This document shows positions 36,974 through 46,585 of a stretch of DNA of 64,000 nt, piece by piece. Location of the stretch: contig NZ_FONY01000004.1 in assembly GCF_900113045.1 (NCBI RefSeq), positions 62,001-126,000 of the forward strand. The letters run 5' to 3'. A model generated the notes under the pieces. That model was not told the DNA's origin, made no database searches, and saw only the letters and a list, made by a program, of their open reading frames with translations. The translations under genes were made by a program, and so were the position numbers. Position 1 is the stretch's first letter, and every line of letters starts with the position of its first letter. Source of the DNA: Thermoflexibacter ruber. GTDB lineage: Bacteria; Bacteroidota; Bacteroidia; Cytophagales; Thermoflexibacteraceae.

Positions 36974-37795
36974 CTATGGGAACTTGGGGAATTTAGAAAA
37001 ATCAGGCTTGCGTTTTTCCATAAAAGCATTTTTACCTTCTTTTGCCTCGTCGGAGAGATAATAAAGCAAAGTAGCATTGCCCGCTAATTCTTGAATCCCT
37101 GCTTGCCCGTCAAGTTCGGCATTGAAGGCACTCTTGAGCATACGCAAGGCGATAGGAGATTTTTCCAAGATTTTTTTACACCACTCTACTGTGGTTTCTT
37201 CCAACTTTTCCGTAGGAACAACTTTGTTTACCAAACCCATTTGAAGTGCCTCATTGGCATCATAGACATCGCACAGATACCATATTTCTCTTGCCTTTTT
37301 CTGCCCTACGATGCGTGCTAAGTAAGAAGCCCCAAACCCTCCGTCAAAGCTACCTACTTTGGGACCTGTTTGCCCAAACTTTGCATTTTCTGCGGCTATG
37401 GTCAAGTCGCAAACTACGTGCAAGACATGCCCGCCCCCTATTGCCCAGCCAGCTACCATAGCAATCACGGGTTTGGGAATAGAGCGAATCAACTTTTGTA
37501 AGTCTAATACATTGAGGCGTGGCACTCCATCATTGCCTACGTACCCTCCATGTCCTCTTACGCTTTGGTCGCCACCACTACAAAAAGCCTCTGTACCTTC
37601 TCCCGTCAGTACCACCACCCCTATTTTGTCATCATAGCGACAGTGTGTCATGGCTTCTATCATTTCTTGCACTGTCAGAGGGGTGAAAGCATTGCGTTTA
37701 TGAGGTCGATTAATGGTAATTTTTCCTATTCCTTCGTAGTATTCAAAACGGATTTCGTTAAACTCTTTGATTGTTTCCCAATTGATGTTATTCAT
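36974..37795 (-). CDS. menB: 1,4-dihydroxy-2-naphthoyl-CoA synthase
   Basis: MenB, the crotonase-fold Dieckmann cyclase that converts O-succinylbenzoyl-CoA to 1,4-dihydroxy-2-naphthoyl-CoA in menaquinone synthesis. It has 273 aa, the normal length. Diagnostic segments: [37 protein letters not shown] with the oxyanion-hole glycines, [20 protein letters not shown], and the C-terminal [18 protein letters not shown]. No other men gene is nearby. The presence of MenB indicates menaquinone as respiratory quinone, as expected in Bacteroidota. Confidence 0.97.
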   Translation of the reverse strand: MNNINWETIKEFNEIRFEYYEGIGKITINRPHKRNAFTPLTVQEMIEAMTHCRYDDKIGVVVLTGEGTEAFCSGGDQSVRGHGGYVGNDGVPRLNVLDLQKLIRSIPKPVIAMVAGWAIGGGHVLHVVCDLTIAAENAKFGQTGPKVGSFDGGFGASYLARIVGQKKAREIWYLCDVYDANEALQMGLVNKVVPTEKLEETTVEWCKKILEKSPIALRMLKSAFNAELDGQAGIQELAGNATLLYYLSDEAKEGKNAFMEKRKPDFSKFPKFP

Positions 37796-38022
37796 TCTGA
37801 TTAGATGTTAGATGGTGGTTATTAGTTTGTTATTTTGTGTATGTATGTAAAAATTGACTTAGCCCGCTCTAAATTGGTCTGGTCAGTTGCTATCAATCCT
37901 ATCTCATTATCCCGAGTATTCTTCATACATTTTCATTTTTTGAACTTGCCCCAAACCTTAACTTTTTCCCTTGTTGATTTGTTTTTATTGTCAGATTTTT
38001 AAGTTTTTCAAAGGTAAAGATT

Positions 38023-38739
38023 TTATACATCTACCCTATGCTCAATCAGTGCTACTCCTCTAAAAAGATTCCACAAGTCCTCCTCAGGCAATTCGGCAAC
38101 AAAACGCATCTCTTCCTTCTGAACAGGATGGACAAAGCGAATGGCACGAGCGTGCAGATGTATCCTTGCATCGGGATTGGGGTGATGGTAGCCGTATTTC
38201 ACATCTCCTACAATTATACTGCCCTGCGTCATGAGTTGTACTCTAATCTGATGAGGTCGCCCTGTAATAGGATTGACTTCTATGAGGTAATAGCCCTCTT
38301 TTTCTCCAATGACTCTGTAATATAGTTCTGCCTTCAACCCTCCCTCTATCTCTTTGTCATACGGGGTAACTCTATTTTTTTCTTTATCTTTGACTAACCA
38401 GTGTATCAGATGCCCCTGTGGCTTAGCTGGAGGACGTTGAGTAACAGCCCAGTAAGTTTTATATACTTCACGATACTTAAACAAATCATTCATTCGCTCT
38501 AAGGCTTTAGAAGTTTTGGCTAATACTATTACCCCACTTACAGGACGGTCAAGACGATGTACTATTCCACAAAAAACATTGCCTTCTTTCTGGTATTTCT
38601 CTTTCAAATACGCTCTTACCATTTCTACCAAAGGCATATCCCCCGACTCATCTTCTTGCACCAATACTCCGCTTTCTTTATTTACAATGATAAGATGGTT
38701 ATCTTCATAAATCACTTTAAAAGGATAATCATGCTCCAT
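38023..38739 (-). CDS. RluA-family pseudouridine synthase
   Basis: A 238-aa RNA pseudouridine synthase. The catalytic motif VHRLDRPVSGV contains the essential D64. The fold continues with EVYKTYWAVTQRPP and ITGRPHQIRVQLM (the conserved RxHQIRVH-like strand). No S4 domain is present, so it is of the short RluA/RluC-like type. The exact target position on rRNA or tRNA cannot be told from sequence alone. Single gene, divergent from the M3 peptidase with 215 bp between. Confidence 0.9.
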   Translation of the reverse strand: MEHDYPFKVIYEDNHLIIVNKESGVLVQEDESGDMPLVEMVRAYLKEKYQKEGNVFCGIVHRLDRPVSGVIVLAKTSKALERMNDLFKYREVYKTYWAVTQRPPAKPQGHLIHWLVKDKEKNRVTPYDKEIEGGLKAELYYRVIGEKEGYYLIEVNPITGRPHQIRVQLMTQGSIIVGDVKYGYHHPNPDARIHLHARAIRFVHPVQKEEMRFVAELPEEDLWNLFRGVALIEHRVDV

Positions 38740-38954
38740 AGATTTTTTTAAAAGTTACTGATATTGAATAAAAAAGATAAGCCTACAAACTAAACAGCAA
38801 AATTAACAAGTAAAATTAAAAAGTAAGGTGCAAAAATTTTAGTTCTCATATAAATTTTGTAACTATCCAAATACAAAATGCTTTTTGTTTTATTGATAAA
38901 ACATTCAAAATAATACTAAATTTACCAATCATTTCCATTTTATCTATTTGAAGC

Positions 38955-40949
38955 ATGAAAAATCCGCTAATCTATACACACAACCAACTCATTGACTTTA
39001 AAAATATTACAGTAGAAAATGTGCAAGAAGCAGTTACTACCACTACTGCACTGCTCACTGAAAAGCTATCTGAACTATACGCTATCGCTGAGGAGGCTCG
39101 TACTTTTGAGAATACGATGAGAAAGTATGATGCCCTGATGAGCCAATTAAGCATTACAAACGCCTTGTTATTTTTGCTTTCGAGTACCGTAGTTGATGAC
39201 GAACTAAGAAATAAAAGCAGGCAAGCAGTAGAAGAATTGGAAAAGTTTGGCAATCAGTTAGCCTTGGACGAGAACCTTTACCAAGCTATCAAGCAATATG
39301 CTCAAACCTCAGAAGCCCAACAGCTCACAGGCTACCAAGAAAAATTTGTTAAGGAAACGGTGAGGAGTTTCGAGAAGAATGGCTTTGCCCTTCCCAAAGA
39401 AAAACGCGATGCACTTAAAGACCTCCAAGACCAACTCAGCGAACAAGTCAATTTGTTTTATAAAAATATTGCTGAATATCAGGATTTTATTATTGTTTCT
39501 GAGGAAGAGATGGCAGGTCTGCCTGAAGACTTCAAAAATCAGCACAAGCAAGAGGACGGTACTTACAAAATTGGCTTGGAGTATCCCTCTTACACACCCT
39601 TTATGCAATACGCACACTCTGAAGAAGCTCGTAAAAAGCTGTATATCAAGTACCTCAATCGTGCTTCAGATAAAAACCTTAGCGTACTTAAAAATGTGCT
39701 TCGCCTACGCAAGCAGATAGTAGCATTGCTTGGTTATCAGACCTACGCCGCTTATCGCCAAGAAGATTTGATGAGTAAAAAGCCTGAAATAGTATGGAAT
39801 TTTGAAAATAAATTGAAAGAGAAAGTAAGACCCAAAGCACAAGCAGACTACCAAGAACTCTTGGAAGTAAAAAAGCAAAAAACAGGAAACTCAAAGGCTC
39901 AAATAGTGAACCCTTGGGAATCAGGCTATTATAGGACTATTCTGCTCAAAGAAAAGTACAGTGTCGACCCAGAGCAAGTCAGAACGTATTTTCCTTTGGA
40001 CAACGTATTGCATGGACTTTTTCATATTTCCGAACAATTATTTGATATTCAATTTGTTGAGCAAAAAGATGTCCCTGTTTGGCACGAGGAGGTACGATAT
40101 TTTGAGGTAAGAAATGCCAGCGATAAAGCATTGGTTGGCAGGCTTTACTTAGACCTTTTCCCAAGACCCAACAAGTACAATCATGCCGCTTGCTTCCCTT
40201 TGGTGCAAGGCAGAGAAACCGAGCATGGCTACCAAATTCCTGTTTTGGCTTTGGTATGCAATTTTTCCAAACCTACTCCTGAGAAGCCCTCTTTGCTCAG
40301 ACACGCTGAGGTAGAAACCATGTTCCATGAGTTTGGTCATGCCTTGCACGTACTGCTTACCCAATCTCCTGTGGCGGCTTTTGCAGGCACAAATACAGCG
40401 AACGACTTTGTAGAAGTTCCTTCCCAACTCTTGGAAAATTGGGCTTGGAACTACGAATCTCTTGCACTTTTTGCCAAACACTACCAAACAGGCGAAGTTT
40501 TGCCCAAAGAGTTATTTGATAAAATGCTCTCCGCTAAAAACTTAGGCGTAGGAATATTTACCCAACAGCAGATATTTTATGGCACTTATGACATGACTCT
40601 GCACGACAAATATAACCCTGAAAGTGAGGAAAGTACTACAGACATCATCAGAAAGTTGCAAAATGAAATAACTCTTTTCCCTTACTTAGAAGGTACGCAC
40701 TTCGAAGCGGCATTTGGGCATCTGATGGGCTATGCGGCAAGCTATTATGGCTATTTGTGGTCTTTGGTCTATGCAGATGATATTTTTTCTGTTTTTGAGC
40801 AAAAAGGTATTCTCAACAAGGAAGTGGGGGTGAGATACCGAAATACCATTCTTTCCAAAGGCGGTTCGGAGGACGAGATGCAACAACTGATTAATTTTTT
40901 AGGGAGAGAACCCAGCGAGGAGGCTTTTTTGAAAAGTTTGGGGGTGTAG
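38955..40949 (+). CDS. M3-family zinc metallopeptidase (oligopeptidase A/Dcp-like)
   Basis: A 664-aa cytoplasmic oligopeptidase of the thimet family. The zinc site is FHEFGHALH (H458, E459, H462), with a second glutamate expected in VPSQLLENWAW. The helical N-terminal domain (about 1-250) and C-terminal FGHLMGYAASYYGYLWS are characteristic. There is no signal peptide, so it probably recycles peptides in the cytoplasm. It converges with the LytTR regulator gene at 40998, and a palindromic element fills the 48-bp gap. Confidence 0.92.
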   Translation: MKNPLIYTHNQLIDFKNITVENVQEAVTTTTALLTEKLSELYAIAEEARTFENTMRKYDALMSQLSITNALLFLLSSTVVDDELRNKSRQAVEELEKFGNQLALDENLYQAIKQYAQTSEAQQLTGYQEKFVKETVRSFEKNGFALPKEKRDALKDLQDQLSEQVNLFYKNIAEYQDFIIVSEEEMAGLPEDFKNQHKQEDGTYKIGLEYPSYTPFMQYAHSEEARKKLYIKYLNRASDKNLSVLKNVLRLRKQIVALLGYQTYAAYRQEDLMSKKPEIVWNFENKLKEKVRPKAQADYQELLEVKKQKTGNSKAQIVNPWESGYYRTILLKEKYSVDPEQVRTYFPLDNVLHGLFHISEQLFDIQFVEQKDVPVWHEEVRYFEVRNASDKALVGRLYLDLFPRPNKYNHAACFPLVQGRETEHGYQIPVLALVCNFSKPTPEKPSLLRHAEVETMFHEFGHALHVLLTQSPVAAFAGTNTANDFVEVPSQLLENWAWNYESLALFAKHYQTGEVLPKELFDKMLSAKNLGVGIFTQQQIFYGTYDMTLHDKYNPESEESTTDIIRKLQNEITLFPYLEGTHFEAAFGHLMGYAASYYGYLWSLVYADDIFSVFEQKGILNKEVGVRYRNTILSKGGSEDEMQQLINFLGREPSEEAFLKSLGV

Positions 40950-40952
40950 GGA

Positions 40953-40984
40953 AGTAGCATCTGACTTGGAAAATCAGACCTACT
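40953..40984. repeat. Dispersed palindromic element, copy 1
   Basis: AGTAGcaTCTGActt at 40953-40967 and AATCAGAcCTACT at 40972-40984 form an imperfect palindrome in the gap between convergent genes. Its reverse complement is clearly related to the element at 54351-54377. Confidence 0.55.
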
Positions 40985-40997
40985 CTCATTCATATTT

Positions 40998-41783
40998 TCA
41001 CGCACCTTCTATCCATTTTTTGAATAGTGCAGCTTTTTCTCGACTTACCAGAACCTCTTGCGCAGGAGTAGGCATGAGTTCTAATTTTAATTTTCCATTA
41101 AAGTAATTGTGGATTTTACGAATAGAAGACAGATGTGCGAGAAATTGGCGATTGATGCGGAAAAAATGAGCAGGGTCAAGGCATAGCCCTAACTCCTCCA
41201 GCGTATAGTCGAGTAAAAATTGCTTATTGTCCTTTTGCACCAAGCAAAGCATTTCGTTAGAAGTAAAGAAATAGGCTATCTGTTCGGTAGGAATAGGCAA
41301 GAGTTGGTCGCCCTGAGTTACTAAAAAACGGGATTTGTACCTTTTTTCCACAGGGCGTAACGTATCCAAAAGCGATTCCATTTTTAGCGTGTAAAGGTTT
41401 TCCAAATGTTGCTGCTCTGAAAACTCACTTTTTAGGTTTTTAAACTTCTCTATTGCATTTTGCAATTCCTGTTGTTTAATAGGCTTCAACAAATAGTCTA
41501 TACTCTTTACCTTAAATGCCTTTATAGCATATTCATCATAAGAGGTTGTGAAAATAATAGGACTTTTGATAGTTACCTCTTCAAAAATTTGAAAACTTAG
41601 CCCGTCAGAGAGTTGAATATCAGAAAATATCAAATCTGGAGCAGGATTTTTTGCAAACCATGCCTTTGCATCTTCTATGCTTTCTAAAATATCTAAAATT
41701 TGTATGCTTGCATCTGCTTTCTTAATTAGCTTTTCCAAGCGTTCTGATGCGGGATATTCGTCTTCTATGAGAATAGTAGTCAT
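40998..41783 (-). CDS. LytTR-family response regulator
   Basis: A 261-aa regulator with a receiver domain (phosphoacceptor D55 in FSDIQLSD, conserved lysine in YLLKPIK) and a C-terminal LytTR DNA-binding domain (about 150-258, HFFRINRQFLAHLSSIRKI). It lies 7 bp downstream of its kinase gene, so the two form an operon. The interval between this operon and the divergent TonB receptor contains two pairs of 9-bp repeats with 21-bp spacing, which are good candidates for its binding sites. Confidence 0.93.
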   Translation of the reverse strand: MTTILIEDEYPASERLEKLIKKADASIQILDILESIEDAKAWFAKNPAPDLIFSDIQLSDGLSFQIFEEVTIKSPIIFTTSYDEYAIKAFKVKSIDYLLKPIKQQELQNAIEKFKNLKSEFSEQQHLENLYTLKMESLLDTLRPVEKRYKSRFLVTQGDQLLPIPTEQIAYFFTSNEMLCLVQKDNKQFLLDYTLEELGLCLDPAHFFRINRQFLAHLSSIRKIHNYFNGKLKLELMPTPAQEVLVSREKAALFKKWIEGA

Positions 41784-41790
41784 ATTTTTC

Positions 41791-42813
41791 TTACTGAAGT
41801 AGTGGAATTTTTACTTTGAAAAAATCATTGTTTTTAACAATCTCTACCTGCCTATCTGATAGGAGCTGATAGCGATTGACGATATTTTGTAAACCTACTT
41901 TGGTGGATTTCTCAAAAGTTTTTTTCTCTTGGATATTGTTTTCCACTTGTAGATACCCTTCTCCATCTTCTGAAATTTTGATTTTCAATGGTTTATCTTT
42001 TGAAATAATATTGTGTTTGATAGCATTTTCTATGAGCATTTGCAAGCTGAGAGGAGCTACCTGTTGGTGGTAGGTCTGCCTCGAGACTTGTTTTTCTATC
42101 TGCAAATTTTCCCTAAAACGTACTTTATTAAGGTAAATATAAGCGTCCAAAAATTGCATTTCTTCTTCTACTGTTACAGTATTTTTATCTTTGCTGATAA
42201 GTACGTATCTATAAACATCTGACAATCTATCCAAATATTCTTGAGCAGGTTTATTTTCGTCATCTATCAAAGAAGCAAGTGTATTCAAACTGTTAAATAA
42301 AAAGTGTGGGTCAAGTTGATTTTTGAGGGTATCTAACTGCGACTGCACATTCTCTCTTGCCAATATTTCGCTTTTCTTTACGTCTGCCGCCCAAGACTCA
42401 AAAAAGAACACGCTTTCGTAAATCAAAGTAACGATAGTAGTGGGGATTAAGCCTATTTTAAACCCTTTGAAAAGTACAGGTAAGTCCTTGCCTAAAAGCA
42501 GATAACAATAACCATAATCTATGATAGAGGTAATAATAAATATATAAACGATAATGACTACTGCCTCATAAAACAGTCGTTTCTTGGTTTGACTATAATT
42601 AGGGTACAAAACCCTACTACGTATAAAAATATAACGACAGCCTTCCCATACAAAAAAAGTATTCAAAAAAGAGGTACTTAGCCAGTGCCAAGCCTCGAAC
42701 CAATCAACGGTAGGAAAGAAAGCCTCTGGGTGAATATACAATGCAAGCCCAATAGTAATAAGAGGCGTTCCTATCCATCTTGCTTTTTGGTCGTTTAGTG
42801 TTACTTTTTCCAT
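41791..42813 (-). CDS. LytS-like sensor histidine kinase
   Basis: A 340-aa membrane histidine kinase: four transmembrane helices (about 15-30, 45-60, 82-104, 118-140), then the His_kinase domain with LKNQLDPHFLFNSLNTLASL (H170). An N box (LQMLIENAIKHNI) and a G box (GLQNIVNRYQLL) follow. The sensor region has almost no periplasmic part, so the signal is probably read within the membrane or through a partner protein. It is divergent from the TonB receptor gene at 43143, with 329 bp between them. Confidence 0.92.
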   Translation of the reverse strand: MEKVTLNDQKARWIGTPLITIGLALYIHPEAFFPTVDWFEAWHWLSTSFLNTFFVWEGCRYIFIRSRVLYPNYSQTKKRLFYEAVVIIVYIFIITSIIDYGYCYLLLGKDLPVLFKGFKIGLIPTTIVTLIYESVFFFESWAADVKKSEILARENVQSQLDTLKNQLDPHFLFNSLNTLASLIDDENKPAQEYLDRLSDVYRYVLISKDKNTVTVEEEMQFLDAYIYLNKVRFRENLQIEKQVSRQTYHQQVAPLSLQMLIENAIKHNIISKDKPLKIKISEDGEGYLQVENNIQEKKTFEKSTKVGLQNIVNRYQLLSDRQVEIVKNNDFFKVKIPLLQ

Positions 42814-42882
42814 TTATCAGATGGGTTTAAAACTAAGAAGGACAAATATAAACAGATAAATGAAAAGAATGATGATAAAACT

Positions 42883-42963
42883 GGGGTGAAGTGTGGAAAA
42901 TAAAGGGTGAAGTGAAAGCATATTTTACCTCTCCGCTTCACCCCTACATTTTTACGCTTCACC
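42883..42963. promoter_or_regulatory. Candidate LytTR operator: two inverted pairs of 21-bp-spaced repeats
   Basis: GGTGAAGTG occurs at 42885-42893 and 42906-42914 in direct orientation, exactly 21 bp apart. Its reverse complement form CGCTTCACC occurs at 42934-42942 and 42955-42963, again exactly 21 bp apart. LytTR proteins are known to bind two 9-bp direct repeats separated by 12-13 bp. The four sites lie between the kinase/LytTR operon and the TonB receptor gene. The remainder of 42814-43142 shows no gene and no clear TTTG/TAnnTTTG promoter. Confidence 0.65.
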
Positions 42964-43142
42964 TACTTTCCGATTCTTTTTTTATGATTTTCAGGTCAAT
43001 TTTGAAGCCATAAATCAAAGCCCCTTCTAAATCTCTACCTCATAAGAAGGCTCCGAAAGCAAAGCTATCTATGCAATAGGGAATGAATATAAAAGTTTAG
43101 AATGGACAATAAGCTAAAAAACTTCAAAATCTCATTAAAACT

Positions 43143-45542
43143 ATGAAAAACTTAATTTTATCTGTTATTCTACTAATCCAATTATTGCCTGTGTTTGTAT
43201 GCCCTCAAACAAGTATGGCACAGACGCAAAACATTCGAGGCAAAGTTACCGATGTAGCTTCCAAATCACCCATTATTGGAGCAAATGTTTTGGTTTTAGG
43301 TAGCAATCCGCTCATAGGTTCTTCTACTGACGAAAATGGTAGCTTCCGCTTGCTTAACGTGCCTGTTGGTCGTGTAAATTTGAAAATTGCCTTCATTGGT
43401 TACGAGGACGTTTTCATGAAAGATATTATCGTAAATGCTGGGAAAGAAGTAATTTTAGAAGTAGGCATGACCGAGAGTATCACCAGTCTGAACGAAGTAG
43501 TGGTTACTTTCCAAAGAAGCGAAGACGCAAAAATCACTAATAATGAAATGGCAACGGTGAGTTCGCGTCCATTTAACCCCAGCGAAACGCTTAAATATGC
43601 AGGTAGCTTGGGCGACCCCTCGCGTATGGCGGCAAACTTCGCTGGCGTGAGCGGTGCAAATGATGCAAGGAACGACATCATAGTACGTGGCAACTCTCCT
43701 GCTTCTCTACTATGGCGTTTGGAAGGCGTAAATATCCCCAATCCCAATCACTTTGGAGCTTTGGGAACTTCAGGAGGTCCTGTAAGTATGCTTAATGCCA
43801 ATCTTTTAGCAAAATCCGATTTTATGACAGGTGCTTTCCCTGCCGAGTATGCTAATGCTTTGGGTTCTGTTTTTGACCTGAGATTGAGAAAAGGTAATGA
43901 TGAAAAACACGAATTTCTTACCCAAGTAGGTTTTAACGGTGTAGAAGTAGGGTTGGAAGGTCCTTTTTCCAAGAAGAAAACTGCTTCTGGTCGTCAAGCC
44001 TCTTACTTGCTTAACTATCGTTATTCTCTTTTTGGACTGATGTCTGCGATTGGTTTCCAAATTGCTGGCACACCTTATTATCAGGATTTGACCTTTAAGG
44101 CAGATATTCCTGTGGGTAAGAAAGGTACTTTTTCTGCATGGGTGTTGGGTGGAAGGAGTAACATCACTTTCTTGGGCAAAGACGTAAGCACAGACGGGGA
44201 CGCTTATGGTGATGAAAACAATAATACTTTCGTGAACTTTGGAGCAGGAGTTGGCGCAGTAAGCTACGAACACCGCTTTACAGACCGAACTTATGGCAAA
44301 ATCACGCTTTCTGCTTCGCAAAGTTTTCAAAACTTTGATGGCGATACTGTCATTTACAAAGGTGATACCAAAGATATAGAAAGAGAAATCCGCAATGAGA
44401 GTGCAAGATTTTCTAATGATAAACTCTCTATCAATGCCGTTATCAATCATAAAATCAATGCAAAAAATAAACTCACAGGTGGTTTTATTTTAGATTTTTC
44501 ACAGTTCAATTTGAAAAATACAAGACTGCTCCCCGTCCCCAATGATTTGAGAAATACTACAGGTGAAACTATGCTTGGACAGGGTTACTTACAATGGAAA
44601 CATCGCTTCAATGAAAAACTTACCCTCAACTCTGGGCTGAGCTTTATGAGCTACGAACTTAACAGAAAATCAGTTGTAGAGCCGAGAATAGGGCTGAACT
44701 ACGTACTGAATGAGAAAAGTACAATTAATGTTGCTTACGGTCTGCACAGCAACTTACAGCCTATTTTGCTTTCTTTCTATCAAAATCGCAATGCTGACGG
44801 CACTTATAGCCTCACTAACAAAGACTTAGGATTTACCCAAAGCCATCACTTTGTAGTAGGTTTGGAGCAGAGCTTGACTGAAAACCTACGCCTAAAAGTA
44901 GAAACTTATTACCAATCTCTCTTTAATGTCCCTGTGGAAACTCGCCCAAGTTATTACTCTGTACTTACTGAGGGAGTGGACTTTGCCCCTACTGACATTG
45001 GCAACTTGGTAAATAAAGGCACAGGTACAAATTATGGTGTGGAACTTACCTTAGAAAAATATTTTTCAAACAGCTATTATTTCTTACTTACCACCTCCAT
45101 TTTTGACTCCAAGTACAAGGGTAGTGATGGTATAGAGCGCAATACACCATTCAACGGCAGATATGTAGTAAATTTTTTAGCAGGTAAGGAGTTTAAAATT
45201 GGTAGCAAAGACAATATTTTAAGCATCAATTGGAGAATTACAAGTGCAGGGGGTAGATTCCTCCGCCCTGTGGACTTAGTACAGTCTGCACAGACAGGGA
45301 TTACTATTTACGATGATGACAATGCCTTTACTGCACAACAACCCGCCTACTTTCGCACTGATTTGAAGTTTTCCTATAAAATCAATCGCAAGCGACTTAC
45401 GCATGAGATAGCTATTGATTTACAGAATATTACAAATCATCAGAACGTATTGCAGCAAGCATACAACCCTCGCACACAACGTGTAGGAACGGCATACCAA
45501 CAAGGATTTTTACCGATTCCATTTTACAGATTGACTTTTTAA
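43143..45542 (+). CDS. TonB-dependent receptor with carboxypeptidase-regulatory domain
   Basis: A 799-aa outer membrane receptor. The signal peptide ends near PQTSMAQTQNIRG. A carboxypeptidase-regulatory-like domain (about 30-115) with SPIIGANVLVLGSNPLIGSS follows, then a plug (about 120-250) with DIIVRGNSPASLLWRLEGVN and LLAKSDFMTGAFPAEYANAL, and the barrel ending PIPFYRLTF. There is no SusD or lipoprotein partner. It is divergent from a LytTR two-component operon, so it may be the main target of that system. The ligand is unknown. A clear terminator follows 34 bp after the stop. Confidence 0.92.
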   Translation: MKNLILSVILLIQLLPVFVCPQTSMAQTQNIRGKVTDVASKSPIIGANVLVLGSNPLIGSSTDENGSFRLLNVPVGRVNLKIAFIGYEDVFMKDIIVNAGKEVILEVGMTESITSLNEVVVTFQRSEDAKITNNEMATVSSRPFNPSETLKYAGSLGDPSRMAANFAGVSGANDARNDIIVRGNSPASLLWRLEGVNIPNPNHFGALGTSGGPVSMLNANLLAKSDFMTGAFPAEYANALGSVFDLRLRKGNDEKHEFLTQVGFNGVEVGLEGPFSKKKTASGRQASYLLNYRYSLFGLMSAIGFQIAGTPYYQDLTFKADIPVGKKGTFSAWVLGGRSNITFLGKDVSTDGDAYGDENNNTFVNFGAGVGAVSYEHRFTDRTYGKITLSASQSFQNFDGDTVIYKGDTKDIEREIRNESARFSNDKLSINAVINHKINAKNKLTGGFILDFSQFNLKNTRLLPVPNDLRNTTGETMLGQGYLQWKHRFNEKLTLNSGLSFMSYELNRKSVVEPRIGLNYVLNEKSTINVAYGLHSNLQPILLSFYQNRNADGTYSLTNKDLGFTQSHHFVVGLEQSLTENLRLKVETYYQSLFNVPVETRPSYYSVLTEGVDFAPTDIGNLVNKGTGTNYGVELTLEKYFSNSYYFLLTTSIFDSKYKGSDGIERNTPFNGRYVVNFLAGKEFKIGSKDNILSINWRITSAGGRFLRPVDLVQSAQTGITIYDDDNAFTAQQPAYFRTDLKFSYKINRKRLTHEIAIDLQNITNHQNVLQQAYNPRTQRVGTAYQQGFLPIPFYRLTF

Positions 45543-45575
45543 CCGAAATAGTATTTGATTTATATAAAAACTCAA

Positions 45576-45612
45576 AGAAGCAAACTATAAAAAAGTTTGC
45601 TTCTCTTTTTTT
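45576..45612 (+). terminator. Intrinsic terminator of the TonB receptor gene
   Basis: AGAAGCAAACT (45576-45586) pairs perfectly with AGTTTGCTTCT (45594-45604), 7-nt loop, followed by seven Ts. Confidence 0.85.
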
Positions 45613-45927
45613 CGTCAGTTTTACTGCTTTTTCTAACATGTCAAGTCCACGATAATTATGGAAAAAAATTGCATTTATTTCAAAAAGCTACTTCTTTCTG
45701 CGCTTACCAAAAACGTTGCCTGAGTGAGTTAGTGCTTACTTAAAACTACCCGAAGCGTTCAATGTGGCGTAACATAAATGCTGTCCACCTGCCTTGGCAG
45801 TATTAGAAGAAAGGAGTTTGGCAGAAGATACTTACTTTAAGATTGGCTTAAATCAATTTTAAATATACTCCTGTACCAATCAAATTACAAAAAGTAAAAT
45901 GTAGCCGTAGATTTTACAAAACAGCAA
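45613..45927. other. Intergenic DNA without recognisable features
   Basis: This 315-bp stretch has stops in all frames and no gene I can support. The only structure is a small CTGCC-TT-GGCAG hairpin. It may contain decayed sequence. Confidence 0.5.
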
Positions 45928-46533
45928 CTACCTTTTCCATGTCAAAGATAGCTTGTATTTGACTGCCACAAAGCGAATGATGATAATGATAAAGATAGTC
46001 AATAAGGTATTTAGGCGAGTATATGGACTGATTTTTTCTAAAAATAAATAAATTCCTGCTCCCACTAAGCAAGCCGTTGCATAAATTTCCTTCCTAAAAA
46101 TAAGAGGAACTTGGTTGCAGAACACATCTCTCAATACTCCGCCAAAAGTAGCAGATACCATACCCATGATTACTCCTATAAGAGGCGAAACCTGAGCCAC
46201 CAGTAAGGCTTTTTTCAAACCCAAAATAGTAAAAAAGCCAATCCCTATTGTATCAAACAAAAAAAATGTCTTGCGCAAAGGGAGTATATATTGCTTAAAA
46301 GCTATTGCTACCGCCACCGCCACAAAGATAGTCAGCAGGTAATTGGTATCTGCTATCCAAACCAAAGGATGGATACCTAAAAGCACATCGCGGGTAGTCC
46401 CACCCCCCAAGGCGGTAATAAAGGCGATAAAAGTTATTCCAAAAGCATCTAATTCATGCTCCTCAGCGGCCAATGCCCCACTAATAGCAAAAACAAAAGT
46501 CCCTATCAGTTCTAATGCGTAAGTCAATGTCAT
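45928..46533 (-). CDS. UPF0126/TRIC-type membrane channel protein
   Basis: A 201-aa integral membrane protein with about seven hydrophobic helices, made of two repeated UPF0126 units. Each has a glycine-rich core: FAISGALAAEEHELDAFG with GGGTTRDVLLG in the first, and GLKKALLVAQ with GGVLRDVFCNQVPL in the second. The family includes trimeric intracellular cation channels in bacteria, so a monovalent cation channel is the likely role. I use the ATG at 46533; a TTG three codons upstream is also in frame. It is separated from the upstream regulator gene by that gene's terminator. Confidence 0.85.
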   Translation of the reverse strand: MTLTYALELIGTFVFAISGALAAEEHELDAFGITFIAFITALGGGTTRDVLLGIHPLVWIADTNYLLTIFVAVAVAIAFKQYILPLRKTFFLFDTIGIGFFTILGLKKALLVAQVSPLIGVIMGMVSATFGGVLRDVFCNQVPLIFRKEIYATACLVGAGIYLFLEKISPYTRLNTLLTIFIIIIIRFVAVKYKLSLTWKR

Positions 46534-46546
46534 AAAAAACAAATAT

Positions 46547-46577
46547 AAAAAAAAGGCGATTTTTTAAACCGCCTTTT
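46547..46577 (-). terminator. Intrinsic terminator of the OmpR-type regulator gene
   Basis: On the minus strand AAAAGGCG (complement of 46570-46577) pairs with CGCCTTTT (complement of 46551-46558), and an eight-T run follows. Confidence 0.75.
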
Positions 46578-46585
46578 CTGATTTT

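Noticed and set aside
43806-44450. 214-codon open frame antisense to the TonB receptor
   Set aside because: The receptor on the other strand is a clear family member across this whole region; the antisense frame has no recognisable motif and unlikely composition.
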